Origin: Podospora pseudoanserina
Taxonomy: Eukaryota; Ascomycota; Sordariomycetes; Sordariales; Podosporaceae
DNA length: 64,000 nt
Assembly: GCF_035222485.1 (NCBI RefSeq)
Contig: NC_085920.1
Location: 8,542,001-8,606,000, forward strand
Direction of reading: 5' to 3'
Shown: in pieces, positions 23,520 to 34,617 of the stretch
Numbering within the stretch: position 1 is the first letter of the stretch
Layout of the letters: the number at the start of each line of letters is the position of its first letter
Program-made: the position numbers and the translations under genes
The notes under the pieces: generated by a model
The model's input: the letters and a program-made list of their open reading frames with translations, nothing else
Databases searched by the model: none
Told to the model about the DNA's origin: nothing

Positions 23520-26447
23520 TTAAAGCAACTCCGCCGCGGCACCGCCAATAGCCAGCTTGCCAGTCTCCTTGACCTTGGTCTGGAAGATGACCTTGTTTCC
23601 TTCCTTCCACATCTCGGTGACGAGGGTCTGACCGGGGTTTACTGTGCCCGCAAATCTGACCTTGACGTTCTTGAACTTGCCAAACTTCTCGTAGACGGCC
23701 TTGCCAGCAATACCAAAGAAGCACAGGCCGTGGAGGATGGGCACCTTGAAGCCACCCATCTTGGCGAAGCCGGGGTCGATGTGGAGGGGGTTGTAGTCAC
23801 CGGACAACCGGTAGATGGCGGCCTGCTCCTCAGTGGTCTTCTCCTCGACAACGACATCCGGGGCGCGAGCGGGGGGCTTGTTGGCAGCAGTAGCGGCGCC
23901 ACGGTCAGCAGGCTTCTTCTGCCCACCGAAACCACCGCACCCTCTGAGGAAGACGGTCATCTCGTTGTAAAAGACCTCCTCGCCAGTCTCAGCGTTGGTG
24001 GTGGTGATTCCTTGCCTGACAATAGCGGCGTTGCCCTTGTCAACAACCTCGATGAGCTTACCCTTGGAGATGAGCTTGCCGGCGGTGGGGACTGGGTACT
24101 TCTTGACCTCGAGGTACTGCTCGCCGTGGAGGAGCATCATGGGGTTGAAGTTGGGAACGAGGTCGTCAAACGAGTAGGGGAACTCGGTATCGAATGGGGG
24201 AATGACGCCGAAGGTGGGGATGGCCTGGAAGTCCTCAGCACCCTCAAATACGTAGCGGAGATCGGTGCGCTTGGCACCGATACCAAGGTTGTAAAGCATG
24301 ATGTCGCGCTCGGTGTAGTTGAACTCAGTTCCCTTGCTCTCAGTCTTGAGGGCTTCTTGCTGGGCTTGGAGGTACTTGTTATCGCCGCCGGCGCTCTGAA
24401 AATTGACACAACAGCAGTTAGAGATCAAGTTCAAAACGTTGAAGGCTCATACATCATTCCATCATTATTCTACACAAAACACTATATGGTGACTATGGTA
24501 CATGAAAAAATGGGGTGCTCATACCTTTCCCGAGCCGGACTTGTTCTCCATATTCGCCATGATCTTCTCGAGACTGTCCTGGGTCTTCGCGGGATGGTCG
24601 GCGCGGTTGTCAAAGGTGATGATGTCGTTCCAGTTCTTGACAACCTCCTCAGGAGTCAGGGGAACGTCGACGGGGAAGCCGTGACCAGCAGTGCGCTGCC
24701 ACCTGGTCTGGCCGACCCAACCGCTGCCAACCTCGTAGAGGCCACCGGTGGGGTTGGGAACCTTGTCGCTGGAGAGAGCGAGGACGAGAGGAGCAATGTA
24801 GTCGGGCTTGAAGGCCTGGACAAGCTCCTCGGGAAGGATGGTCTTGGTCATGGCAGTACCAGCGTTGGGGGCGATAGTATTGACGAAGATGTTGTACTTC
24901 GCACCCTCGAGCGCAAGAGCGCGAGAGAAGCCGAGAATGGCGCATTTCTACATTCAAGTTAGCATTTCAACCCATCTCACGTTCCACGAAAAGACTTACG
25001 GCAGCAGCATAGTTGGCCTGGCCGAAGTTGCCATAGATACCACTGGTGGAGGTGGTGTTGACAACACGGCCGTACTTCTGCTTGAGGAAGTAGGGCCAGG
25101 CAGCCTTGGTGACCTTGTAGGTACCGCGGGCATGGACGTTCATGACTGGGTCCCAGAGGTTGTCGTCCATGTTGGTGAAAGCCTTGTCGCGAAGGATACC
25201 GGCGTTGTTGATTACGATATCGATACGGCCAAAGGTGTCAATGGCAACCTTGACAACAGCATCACCGTCCTCGGCGGAGTACTTGGCACCGACAGCCTTT
25301 CCACCCATGGCCTTGATCTCATTGACAACATCGTCGGGGTTAACGAGATCGTTAACAACAACGGAAGCGCCAGCACGGGCAAAAGCCAAGCAGTAAGCAC
25401 GGCCGATACCAGCACCGCCACCCGTGACGAGAGCAACACGGCCAGTGAAGTCGATCTTCTCACCTTGCTCGTTGGGGCCGAGCTTCTGAGACTCCTCCAA
25501 AAGGGTGAGGAAGTCGTTGGGTCCGCTGGGGTATTGTGGGTTGGAGAAGTCGGTGACCTTGTTCCACTTCTTGAGAATGGCACCAGGGGTGTAGGTGTCG
25601 TCGCACTTGAGGAGCAGGCCGCTGGACCTCTCCCATCTGAGCTTGGCGATGTGACCACCACCGACCTCGAAGATGGAACCGCTCTCGCTAGTGTTGTTCT
25701 TGTGAACCAAAACGGCAACGAGGGGCACAACCCACTCAGGCTTCATGAGCGCGAGAACATCTGGGGGCATGACGGTCTCGGTCATGCGGCTGGCAGCAAT
25801 GGGAGCAATGACATTGGAGATAATGTTGTACTTGGCACCCTCCTTGGCGAGAGTCTCCGTGAAGCCAACCATGGCGAGCTTGGCGGCGGAGTAGTTGGCC
25901 TGGCCGAAGTTGCCGAACAGACCAGCAGCAGAAGCGGTGTTGATGACGCGACCGAACTTTTGCTTGCGGAAGTGAGGCCAGGCGGCACGAGCGCACTTGT
26001 AGCTGCCCTTGACGTGGACCTTCATGATGAGATCCCAGTCCACATCCTTCATGTTCTTGAAGCTGACATCGCGGAGGATACCGGCATTGTTGATGAGGAT
26101 ATCGATGCGGCCGAAAGCCTTGATAGCAGTCTCGATGATCTTGTCACCATCCTCGACGCTGTTGTAGTTGGCAACGGCCTTGCCACCGGCGGCCTTGATC
26201 TCGTTGACGACAACATCGGCAGCCTGCATGACAAAACATTGTCAGTGATTGCCAATATTAGATTGAAGACTGGCACGAAAGAACTCACCTTGGAGTCGTT
26301 ACCCTCGCCCTTGAAAGAGCCGCCGAGGTCGTTGACAACGACACTGGCGCCGCGAGACGCAAAGAAAGTGGCATAAGCCTTGCCGAGACCGCCGCCAGCG
26401 CCGGTGACGACAACGACTTGGCCGTCGTATCTCAATTGTTCCGCCAT
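23520..26447 (-). CDS. fox2: Peroxisomal multifunctional beta-oxidation enzyme (hydratase-2/dehydrogenase)
   Basis: Second and third steps of peroxisomal fatty-acid beta-oxidation: trans-2-enoyl-CoA hydration and (3R)-hydroxyacyl-CoA oxidation. Exons 26447-26289, 26223-25000, 24947-24525 and 24395-23520 give 893 aa. Two SDR dehydrogenase domains are seen: [14 protein letters not shown] with YSAAK (about 1-270) and [15 protein letters not shown] with YAAAK (about 310-560). The C-terminal hot-dog hydratase-2 domain carries the MaoC motif ([11 protein letters not shown]...VPILHG, about 780-820). Introns are 65, 52 and 129 nt. The C-terminus is AAAELL, which is not an SKL-type peroxisomal signal. 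A CCTCGG element lies upstream (26658-26663). Strong codon bias leaves long antisense open frames across the gene; I treat these as shadows. Confidence 0.95.
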
Positions 26448-27815
26448 TGTGTATGTGTGGTGTGAGGAATGGTGGTGAAGGAAAAGGAGAGGGATTAGAT
26501 TCGTGAGGTAAAACTATACGAATGGCGGTTAATAACGAGCCGGATGCATCTGTCTTCTAATAAGGACCTGTGGATGTCCTTTGACGTCGGCAGGTGTGCT
26601 GGAGGGCAGCCAGATGACCCCTGTCCCCCTGTGTCCCAGTGCTGCCGGACTGTTAAGCCGAGGCACACGCGGTTGCCAGTGGCCGCATTCCATTCTCCAC
26701 AGCCGTCTGTTTTGCCGAGAGCGGGGGCGCTAGTGCCCCCAGCCGTTCCCTTTCTCCAGGTTCCATTTCTTCACATGCCATTCTGCAATTCGACCCATGC
26801 CCCTGTTGAATCCGTCCATCCCAAGCCTCAAACCCCGTGAGGACTTGCAGCGGGAGAGCTTATCCCCAACAGCCCAGCCGGGGTTAATGTTGAGCTGCTG
26901 CAGTTTTTCCTCAGGGTTTCTATGCCTGCACAGAAGCCTGTGGTTTTCCGTCCGGGGACGACACTTATGTACGAGTCATAATAGTCAACTTTATGTGTTG
27001 CCGGGGACCGACCTTGGCATCTCTTCTGAACAGATTTTGAGATGTCAACTCGGTTCGGTTATAAAGACAAATCCAGGACTGCCCGGACGGACCGGACCAC
27101 TCGGAGGGCCTGGGCTATTTCTGGGCCCGTCGGACGTGCAAGGCCGAGTTCGACATGTGGTGAGCCGGAGTGACCCTGGCGCAGAGTCACATGAGTCGAG
27201 CTTTGTGTGGCAGCAAGCGAGGTCAGCTTGAGTTCGGGGCTACCAAGCTGTGCAAAGACCTGCTTCTACTTGCTAAACCGAGAGTCTCAGGGGCTTCGAT
27301 AGCCAGCTCGATGAGACCAATACCTACCTTCTCACTGATGCCGACGCATGGCGGACATCGGCGAAAGATCCAGAGTTTGCTGTCGGCTCGAGCCTTATAG
27401 CTGAACGGGATTGGCCCGCCTGGAAGAATGAAGAAAGCGCAAACCCCAACCTCTAAACGCGGAGAAATCCTTTTCCCCACACTTTCCACCCCCACCAATT
27501 GCGGCTTCGACCCACTCCCACGCTCCAGAAGCTGCCCGCTGTCGTCATCGCTTTGGTCCTTTTCAAGACGTCGAGGCTTTGCAAGGCTGCAGCTGTGTCG
27601 CTGGACCACAGGTCCAACATCTGCAACACCAACCTTAATCTTCGAGAGAGCTGTATCCGTGTTTTGTTACGTAGCGAACCAGCAACAGTGTAGTTTTTCT
27701 GCTTTTTACACTCTCATTTTCTCCGCTTTTGGTATCTCCAGGACAGCCCAAGCGAAGAGCAACGCCCGGAGCTACCATTCGTACAGAACAGAGCTATAAG
27801 AAAGCAAAAGCAAGA
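26448..27815. other. Divergent promoter region FOX2 / glycerate kinase-like gene
   Basis: 1.37 kb between divergent starts. Apart from the CCTCGG element no clear signal is seen. The frame of the downstream kinase stays open back to 27729 but has no ATG before 27816. Confidence 0.5.
26658..26663 (-). promoter_or_regulatory. CCTCGG fatty-acid response element (FarA/FarB/CTF1 type) upstream of FOX2
   Basis: CCTCGG on the FOX2 strand, about 210 nt before its start codon. This hexamer is the known core bound by the fungal fatty-acid-responsive Zn2Cys6 regulators that induce beta-oxidation genes. One copy only, so the call rests on position plus gene function. Confidence 0.45.
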
Positions 27816-28841
27816 ATGGCACAATCTTTTGACGTTCCGCTGCAGTCGCGAATCGTGGACGATAAATCGCCCATCTGCATCCCATTCATCCTGTCACGAA
27901 TCGAGACCTACCAAAAACAGCACCCATACACCTCCCGGCCATTCATCATCGGCCTGAACGGGGTCCAAGGGGTGGGCAAAACGACGCTGGTGCGGGCCCT
28001 GGCCGAGACCCTGCAGAGCCGGGAGGGGCTCCCGACGCTTGTCGTGAGCATCGACGATTTCTACCTGACGCATGCCGACCAGCTAGCCCTGGCGGCGGCC
28101 AACCCGGACAACCAGCTGGTGCAGTATCGTGGGGAACCCGGTACGTTGTGTTTTTCCTGATCCCCCGACCGATGTCTTGGCCCTCCGTCCCCTTATCCAG
28201 TCGATTTACAAAAAACTCGCATGTATCCCTAACCCTTCCGAGCAGGAACCCATGATATTCCCCTGTTGACCTCCTTCCTCTCCTCACTCACATCACCCTT
28301 CCCTCCCGAGGGCATCCACATCCCCAGCTATGACAAGTCTCTATTCTCCGGCCTAGGCGACCGCGCACCTCCTTCAACCTGGACTCATATCACCTCCCCA
28401 CCCAAGATTGTGATTCTTGAGGGCTGGCTCGTTGGATTCCGTCCGCTGTCGCCTGTTGCTCTTGAAGCCAAGTATTGTTCCCCGACCAGCAAGACGCTTC
28501 ACCGGCACTTGCCGGCTCATTTGATGTTTATCAACTCCTGCTTGGAGAAGTATCAACAGATATGGGACCAGTTTGACGCCTTTGTGCATGTTGATGCCGA
28601 GGATCTAGGCTGGGTGTATGAGTGGAGGATCCAGCAGGAGCAAGGCCTGCGGCGAGAGAAGGGGGTCGAAGGTGGCATGACGGATGAGCAGGTAAGGAAG
28701 TTTGTGGATTGCTACTTCCCAGCTTATGAGTTGTACATCGACGGGATCAGGAACGGGGTGCTTGGCGAGAGAAAAAAGGCGTGCCAGCTGAGGTTGGTGG
28801 TGGGGAGAGACAGAGCGGTCAAGGAATCTGTGGTGATTTGA
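27816..28841 (+). CDS. P-loop kinase, D-glycerate 3-kinase-like (TDA10 type)
   Basis: Small-molecule kinase related to plant/yeast D-glycerate 3-kinase (yeast Tda10). Exons 27816-28140 and 28246-28841 give 306 aa. The 105-nt intron has a CCCTAACCC branch point and joins RGEPG-THDIPLL. The Walker A is GLNGVQGVGKTT (residues 46-57). The SIDDFYLTHADQ segment (78-89) and VILEGWLVGFRP (Walker-B-like) are typical of this family. A lid-like YDKSLFSGLGDR lies between them. Length is near the family's. Substrate is inferred from the family; uridine-kinase-like alternatives are less likely given the DDFYLTHADQ motif. Confidence 0.82.
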
Positions 28842-29457
28842 CAATCTGCTGCCATATATCTTGGCGATTTGCATTCATAGATGGCTGTCTGTCTCTAGGG
28901 GTATCATACTTGGGGTACATTAGCTTTGGCACTGCAGCGACCAACGGTGAAGTAGTAATCACGCCAACATTATCATTGTACATAAAACGAACCATGTAGA
29001 GTAGACAGGCCGGGGCCCTGTTGAGAAAAGTAATACACAGCAAGAAAAGAAATAGCCCAGCACAGCTCCACTGCATATGGACAGACAGACAAAAGGTCAC
29101 CACCTATCCACCGTTTTCCTCCAGCCTCATCCGTCGTGCGCAAGTCTTTCCTTCTTCCGTGCCATAAAATCGTGTCGTAATTTCATTAATCATGTTTTCC
29201 CCATAGTCGTGCAATGTTTTGGCAAGTTCCGTGACGTTCCGCGTTAGATTCGTTACTGCCGTTAAGAACAGGGCTGCCGCCCCAGTCACTGTCGGTCGTT
29301 GATTAAGTTCAATGAAGCAATGAGAAGAACCCATAGAGACGAGAAGATATGGTCAGCTTCCTATACACACACCGGCACGCCTACGCCTACCTATCCGTAA
29401 CCCCATCAACACCACAAAGTACACCCTGCCTGCCTGCCACTTATCCGTCGACGGCCT
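28842..29457. other. Intergenic stretch between convergent kinase and ECM11-domain gene
   Basis: A 76-codon open frame (29104-29334, minus) lies in the presumed 3' UTR of the ECM11-domain gene. It has no known domain and no codon bias that I can see, so it is not called as a gene. Confidence 0.45.
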
Positions 29458-31416
29458 TTAAAACTCCAGGTCGGCATCTTTACCCTGCATCATGGTCTGA
29501 CCCTCGTGTTTCAAGTCCTCCAGGGTCCGCCCAATTCCCTCAACCTTCCCGCGAACCGCCTCCTCTCTGGCAGATATCTCATCCTCGAACTGGGTGATAA
29601 GCTGCCTCTTATCCCTCCTCGCCTTCCTAAACTTCTGCACCACTGCGCCGAGTTGCTCCAGAAACCAGTCGCCTGCCTCGTCCCACTCATCAACAGAGAT
29701 GCGCGCGAAAAATTGGTGCTGGTCTATGCTTCCCTGGTTCTTGTAGTACTCCATTCTCTGCTCTATGCTGCCACCAGGATGCGGCGGAGGCTGTTGCTGC
29801 TTCATGGCTGTTTGCTGTTCAATGACAGCTGCCGCCTGCGGGTCAAAATCGAAGGCCTCGTTTCGCAAATCAGAATAGCTCATCCTGTGTAGCTCAGCGT
29901 CGTTGTAATCCAGGCTCTGTCGGCGCTTGAGAGATTTCGTTGCCGGCTTCAGGGGCTCTTTGACAATGCGACGGTTGGAGCTGCTGGTGCGACCTAGCGG
30001 AGCAGCAATCGCGGCGGTAGCTACCAGGTCTTTCTTGACTGCAAGAGGAAGAGGGAGGACAGGAGGAGGCAGTTTCCGAGTGGCGACACGCGGCGTGTTT
30101 TGTAGGGCCTCCGTTAGCTCCTCCGGGTCAACGCCGCTGGTGGTAGCGAGAACCCCGGCACGGGTGTCGTTGAAATTGTGGTCGTCGTCAAACTCGAGAG
30201 GCGTCAGGTTCTCAAAGATGGTTGATCGCTTATGCTGCAGCTCACGCTCCTGCTCAACCTCTCTTTCTCTCTGGCGCTCTAGCTCGCGCTCGCGCTCACG
30301 TTGCCTTTCACGATCTCGTTTCCTTCTCTCCTCGAGACGGACCTGCTCGAGATGCTCACCCGCCTCAACTGCTCTCTCTGGAGACATGGAAACGCTCCCA
30401 GCACGCCTGGGAGAGTACTGACTTCCACTGGGCGAGTAGGTGGCGTTCTTGAGACCACGGGTGTCGCGGTAAGGGAGACGGGTGCGTCTCAGTGCACTGT
30501 TCTTAGTGGGGGTCTCATAGATGGACCGGTCATCGTGATATGCATCATCAGTCTTGTCACTGCCAGGCGGGATGTTGGCCGCTGTACTGCTGGTTACAGG
30601 AACGGCGCTTTGGTGATGGGGTGCAGCAACTACCGTAAGCATGCCATTGTCGGCAATAACAAATGGCAGGTTCTCATTGGCGGACCCATGTTGCTGTTGA
30701 TGCTGATGGGGTTGGTGATGCTGAAGTTCCCTCCGGCTGGTCTGGGCAGGTGCCGGTGGTGGTGGGAGTGCTTGGTGTTGGCGTTGATATGTACCCACAG
30801 GAGGTGGGAATCCGCCGGCAGCGTCAGTGCTGCTGAACGGGCGAGCATTGCTGGCCTGACGCGTGTGAGTTCTATCAGAAGCAGCCCTGCTCTCGGTGTC
30901 GTTGAACATGGAGGCTACAGTCGAGTCTTCCCAGGCGTTCTGTCCACGTGGGGGCTCACAAGCGGCCGTGTCCGAGGCCGTAGTCCGGGTCCGCTGCATC
31001 GGATGAAAGTGTTGTGCAGGGAGGCTCCTACTCATTGATGTCGGTGGCGGCTGGCCGTGGTGGTGGGTGGAGGGCGCGACGGAGGAGTAACGACCACTCA
31101 AACCCTTGAACACCGGTATTGAGCGGGAATCTGCCGTTGCAGTTCCAGGCGTGTCGTGTTTGTCCAGTTGCCGACCTGTCGCGAGGATTTCATGGGGGGG
31201 TTGCAACTGTGGAAGTGGTTGTTGTTGTTGCTGTGCATTGTTCGTAGCGTGGCCGTTGCTCAGCGGATGGTTTTTCCCAGACAAAGCACTGGCAGGTGCG
31301 GAGGTTGCTGGCAGGCCCACAGCTCCTGCCCTAGGACTACTATCTCCCCCCGTTCTCCCAAAAAGACCGATTGCCCCGAGCTTCTTTTTTGCTGTAGGCA
31401 TCATCCTCATTCGCAT
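29458..31416 (-). CDS. ECM11-domain protein
   Basis: Intronless, 652 aa. Most of the protein is disordered and rich in Ser, Pro, Gln and His (residues 1-320). A highly charged Glu/Arg segment (about 350-400, ERQRERERELERQRERE) may form a single helix. The C-terminal about 130 residues are folded: FFARISVDEWDEAGDWF, then helices with QFEDEISAREEAVRGK. This matches the ECM11 domain of yeast Ecm11, a protein of the synaptonemal complex central region needed for crossover control. The assignment rests on the C-terminal pattern only; the rest is not conserved. It may work in meiosis. Alternative in-frame ATGs lie within the first six codons (MRMRMM). Confidence 0.65.
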   Translation of the reverse strand: MRMRMMPTAKKKLGAIGLFGRTGGDSSPRAGAVGLPATSAPASALSGKNHPLSNGHATNNAQQQQQPLPQLQPPHEILATGRQLDKHDTPGTATADSRSIPVFKGLSGRYSSVAPSTHHHGQPPPTSMSRSLPAQHFHPMQRTRTTASDTAACEPPRGQNAWEDSTVASMFNDTESRAASDRTHTRQASNARPFSSTDAAGGFPPPVGTYQRQHQALPPPPAPAQTSRRELQHHQPHQHQQQHGSANENLPFVIADNGMLTVVAAPHHQSAVPVTSSTAANIPPGSDKTDDAYHDDRSIYETPTKNSALRRTRLPYRDTRGLKNATYSPSGSQYSPRRAGSVSMSPERAVEAGEHLEQVRLEERRKRDRERQRERERELERQREREVEQERELQHKRSTIFENLTPLEFDDDHNFNDTRAGVLATTSGVDPEELTEALQNTPRVATRKLPPPVLPLPLAVKKDLVATAAIAAPLGRTSSSNRRIVKEPLKPATKSLKRRQSLDYNDAELHRMSYSDLRNEAFDFDPQAAAVIEQQTAMKQQQPPPHPGGSIEQRMEYYKNQGSIDQHQFFARISVDEWDEAGDWFLEQLGAVVQKFRKARRDKRQLITQFEDEISAREEAVRGKVEGIGRTLEDLKHEGQTMMQGKDADLEF

Positions 31417-33354
31417 GAAGACGCAGGTTGACGCTGGTTGTTGTTTACTTGTTTACGTGGGGAAGATGGGAACTATGCGGCAGCGCAGCCAACCACCAGT
31501 CAGCGACAAACGACACCCGCAGGACGCGTTTATGACGGGCAAAGATTCAAACTCAGGGCAGGTTGGGAACGAGGTCCCGAAAGGAAAGCTGCGGGCTGGC
31601 TTGTTATTATTATGAGTCCAGCTCGCGCTGGACGAATGGATGGGTGGTGCGCACCGTTGGGCTCACGCCTGCAATTCGATGATTCGACAGCAGTTGGGTT
31701 GAAAGAAAAGAACGGCAGCCATGTGCGTGAGGGGAAAGGGGCACAGCCGTGGGGTTTCTTCATTTTTAGAATGTCACTGTAGGTATGGGGAGGTCGGAAT
31801 TGAGTGCTGATGGTTCTGGCCTCGTTCGTTCCACTTTGAGAGTGGGAGACGGCGACATGGTTGACTTCGTGGTTCCAATGGGCAACCGCTGCGGCTTCCA
31901 TGTTACAGGGATGATGGATGGCTCAACCCGCAGATTGCTTCTCCGACACGTTGTCAAGTGAGCTTGCCCTGCCCAAACTGGTTCGCAGCTGGATTCAAAG
32001 GTTGCCCCATCCTCTTCCCACAACCGCATCATTCTCCCATTGACAAATCCCATTGCTTGAAAAGATGTGAGTAACGGTCGTGTCCAACCCAGCCGAGCCA
32101 TGCATCCTCTGCACATATCTACCTAACGTCCCCTGCGCTCGAACACAGTTCAGATACGCCCATAGACGCCTAATAATGAAGACACCCTCCCCGTTTGCTT
32201 CGATTTTGGACTAACCTGCATTTCAGATTACATGATTGGTACGTTGCGATTATGAGGTCCAATCAAGACATGAGCGCGAAAGTACAGGTGTCAGTCGAGT
32301 ACATGCCGCACCACACCATGGATCAGGACTTGAGAATCGGGGTGGAAGACCATGCTTGTCTCCGATTGAGAGCACTCAGAGACGCGCCCAATTGGCCTGT
32401 CTGAAGAGTGTATGTGGTCTGCCATACCCTCCATCTCTCAAGAATGCTTCATGTCCCTTATTCAGCTTGCATCCGTGAGTCAGGCTTGCCGATATCTTGC
32501 CACCTGACTAGGATCTCATAAACCTCCTCTTATGGCATCGTCTTTGGAAGAAATTCCGGCAGGGGGCATGCTTTTGATGTGCGAGGTTATGCTGTAAGGA
32601 ACATCGCCATGGTTGGTTGCATCCACATACAATAGGCCCGGGGCTCGAGGCTGTATTCCTAAAGTCCTTTCGGGCCATGACCAAAGGGTGAAGTGATGGT
32701 ATCGGGGATACCACCGGTCTCCTATCCTTGTGGCGGTAGTTTACACCAAGCTAATGTCGTCAATTGCCGTCGGTGTCAGGTACTTGTTGAATATCTACCG
32801 AGCACCTTCAAATCCATTCTGCATCTAGATGCCCAGAACAGCAGAACTGTACCGGAGCTGATATGGGGCGGGAAACAGGAAGGCCGCCAGCAGGTCCATC
32901 GGGTAATGCTTTCGATATGAATCTTGTTTTTACTCTGCTTACTATTCTCTTTTTTTTCCTTTCAAACTCATTAACAATCCCTAACTAAACCTGTGGATAA
33001 GTTGGAGGCGTTGCTTCAGAGAGAACCCAATAAGAAGATGTTGGTTGGATCAGGATCCGGGATCCCTGGTCTTAGCGCCCCCAAGCGCAACCGCGCCCAC
33101 TGGAATGCCCCGCGCCATGATAAGATAAGCTCCCCCACTGCCCATGATAACTCCGGTAATGGGGGGCGATTTCTAATCAGCTCGATTTTCAACTCTCCTG
33201 CTGGCGCATGCAAGAAACTACCATTCACACACCATCAGCAATCCTCAAGTTGTCGCTTCCCGTCGTGTGATACTCTACATTCATACTCTTTCTCACCAAA
33301 GACACATACCGCAGGCGCGCGCACCCCAGCACGATCTACACATCCGCGAACACG
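31417..33354. other. Divergent promoter region ECM11-domain gene / NBP35
   Basis: 1.9 kb without a supported gene. Short frames on both strands lack domains. GGATCCGGGATCC-type short symmetry near 33054 is the only local structure seen. Confidence 0.5.
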
Positions 33355-34398
33355 ATGGCGCCATCCTTGGAAGCGCCCGACGACGAGGTCAGGGATGTTC
33401 TAGCCAACCCTCTCAAAAAGAAGCCAGACCTTGTCGCGCCAGAACCAGAACACTGCCCGGGACCCGAGTCCGAGCAAGCGGGCACTGCAGACTCGTGCGC
33501 CGGCTGCCCCAACCAGCAAATATGCGCCTCCGCTCCGAAAGGTCCCGATCCAGACCTCCCCCTGATCACAGCCCGTCTGGCAGATGTGAAGCACAAGATA
33601 TTGGTGTTGAGCGGCAAGGGAGGAGTAGGGAAATCGACGCTCACGGTACAACTCGCGCATGCGTTCGCGACAAACCCCGATACAACAGTGGGCGTGATGG
33701 ATACGGATATTTGCGGGCCAAGTATACCAAAGATGTTGGGGGTGGAAACGGAGACGATCCACACCAGCAATGCCGGTTGGGAGCCAGTATGGGCGATGGA
33801 CAACTTGGCCGTCATGTCTATTCAGTTCCTGCTGCCAAACCGGGATGATGCGATTATCTGGCGAGGGCCGAAAAAGAACGGCCTGATCAAGCAATTCTTA
33901 AAAGATGTCCAGTGGGGAGAGTTGGACTTTCTCTTGGTAGATACCCCTCCGGGGACAAGTGACGAGCATCTCAGTGTCAACACATTCTTAAAGGAAAGCA
34001 AGATCGAAGGAGCAGTAGTGGTGACCACGCCGCAGGAGGTGGCCTTGTTGGATGTGAGAAAGGAGATTGATTTTTGCAGAAAGGCCGGGATCAGGATATT
34101 GGGAATTGTGGAAAATATGAGCTTGTTTGTGTGCCCAGGCTGCAAGCATGAGAGCAAAATCTTTCTCGACCACACCGGAGGAGGCCGAGGACTGGCAGAA
34201 GAGTTGGGCATTCCATTCTTGGGGAGCGTACCCCTAGACCCAAGGATAGGGATCGCCTGCGACTATGGGGAGAGCTTCTTCGACTCGTTCCCCGACAGCT
34301 CGGCCTGCAAGGCGCTGAAGGGGGTGGTCAAGGGGCTGGTAGAACAAATTGGGCTAGATCCTGAGGTGCTGTTGCCGGAAGGGGATGGCAGTAGCTAA
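33355..34398 (+). CDS. nbp35: Cytosolic Fe-S cluster scaffold NBP35
   Basis: P-loop scaffold ATPase of the cytosolic iron-sulfur assembly pathway. It forms a complex with Cfd1 and builds 4Fe-4S clusters for cytosolic and nuclear enzymes. Intronless, 347 aa. The N-terminal cluster ligands are Cys34, Cys48, Cys51 and Cys57. The deviant Walker [10 protein letters not shown] is at 86-94. The DTDICGPS and [10 protein letters not shown] motifs of the Mrp/NBP35 family follow. The C-terminal bridging CPGC motif is at Cys260/Cys263. The N-terminal four-Cys extension separates NBP35 from Cfd1, which lacks it. All key residues are present. Confidence 0.95.
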   Translation: MAPSLEAPDDEVRDVLANPLKKKPDLVAPEPEHCPGPESEQAGTADSCAGCPNQQICASAPKGPDPDLPLITARLADVKHKILVLSGKGGVGKSTLTVQLAHAFATNPDTTVGVMDTDICGPSIPKMLGVETETIHTSNAGWEPVWAMDNLAVMSIQFLLPNRDDAIIWRGPKKNGLIKQFLKDVQWGELDFLLVDTPPGTSDEHLSVNTFLKESKIEGAVVVTTPQEVALLDVRKEIDFCRKAGIRILGIVENMSLFVCPGCKHESKIFLDHTGGGRGLAEELGIPFLGSVPLDPRIGIACDYGESFFDSFPDSSACKALKGVVKGLVEQIGLDPEVLLPEGDGSS

Positions 34399-34617
34399 GA
34401 GACAATACTTTCCCTTGTTGTCGGCACTGTAAATCTCTACAGCATCTGCGTGTTGTTAGATAACTGGCACCTACTTTGGATAGAATTCATGTAGAACAAC
34501 CTTGATACCCATATGTCAGAGGCATACAAAATTCATAATTTGCTACGACCCTGAATGGGGACTATGACATGTCCAAGCCCATGACCCTTCCAACGCCGGC
34601 TCTAAAACATCCGCATG

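Noticed and set aside
23730-26376. Two long plus-strand frames (410 and 522 codons) opposite FOX2
   Set aside because: They follow the strongly biased FOX2 codons (few TTA, CTA and TCA codons in sense leave few stops in antisense). They are Gly/Val/Asp-rich, cross FOX2 introns without splice logic, and have no known domain.
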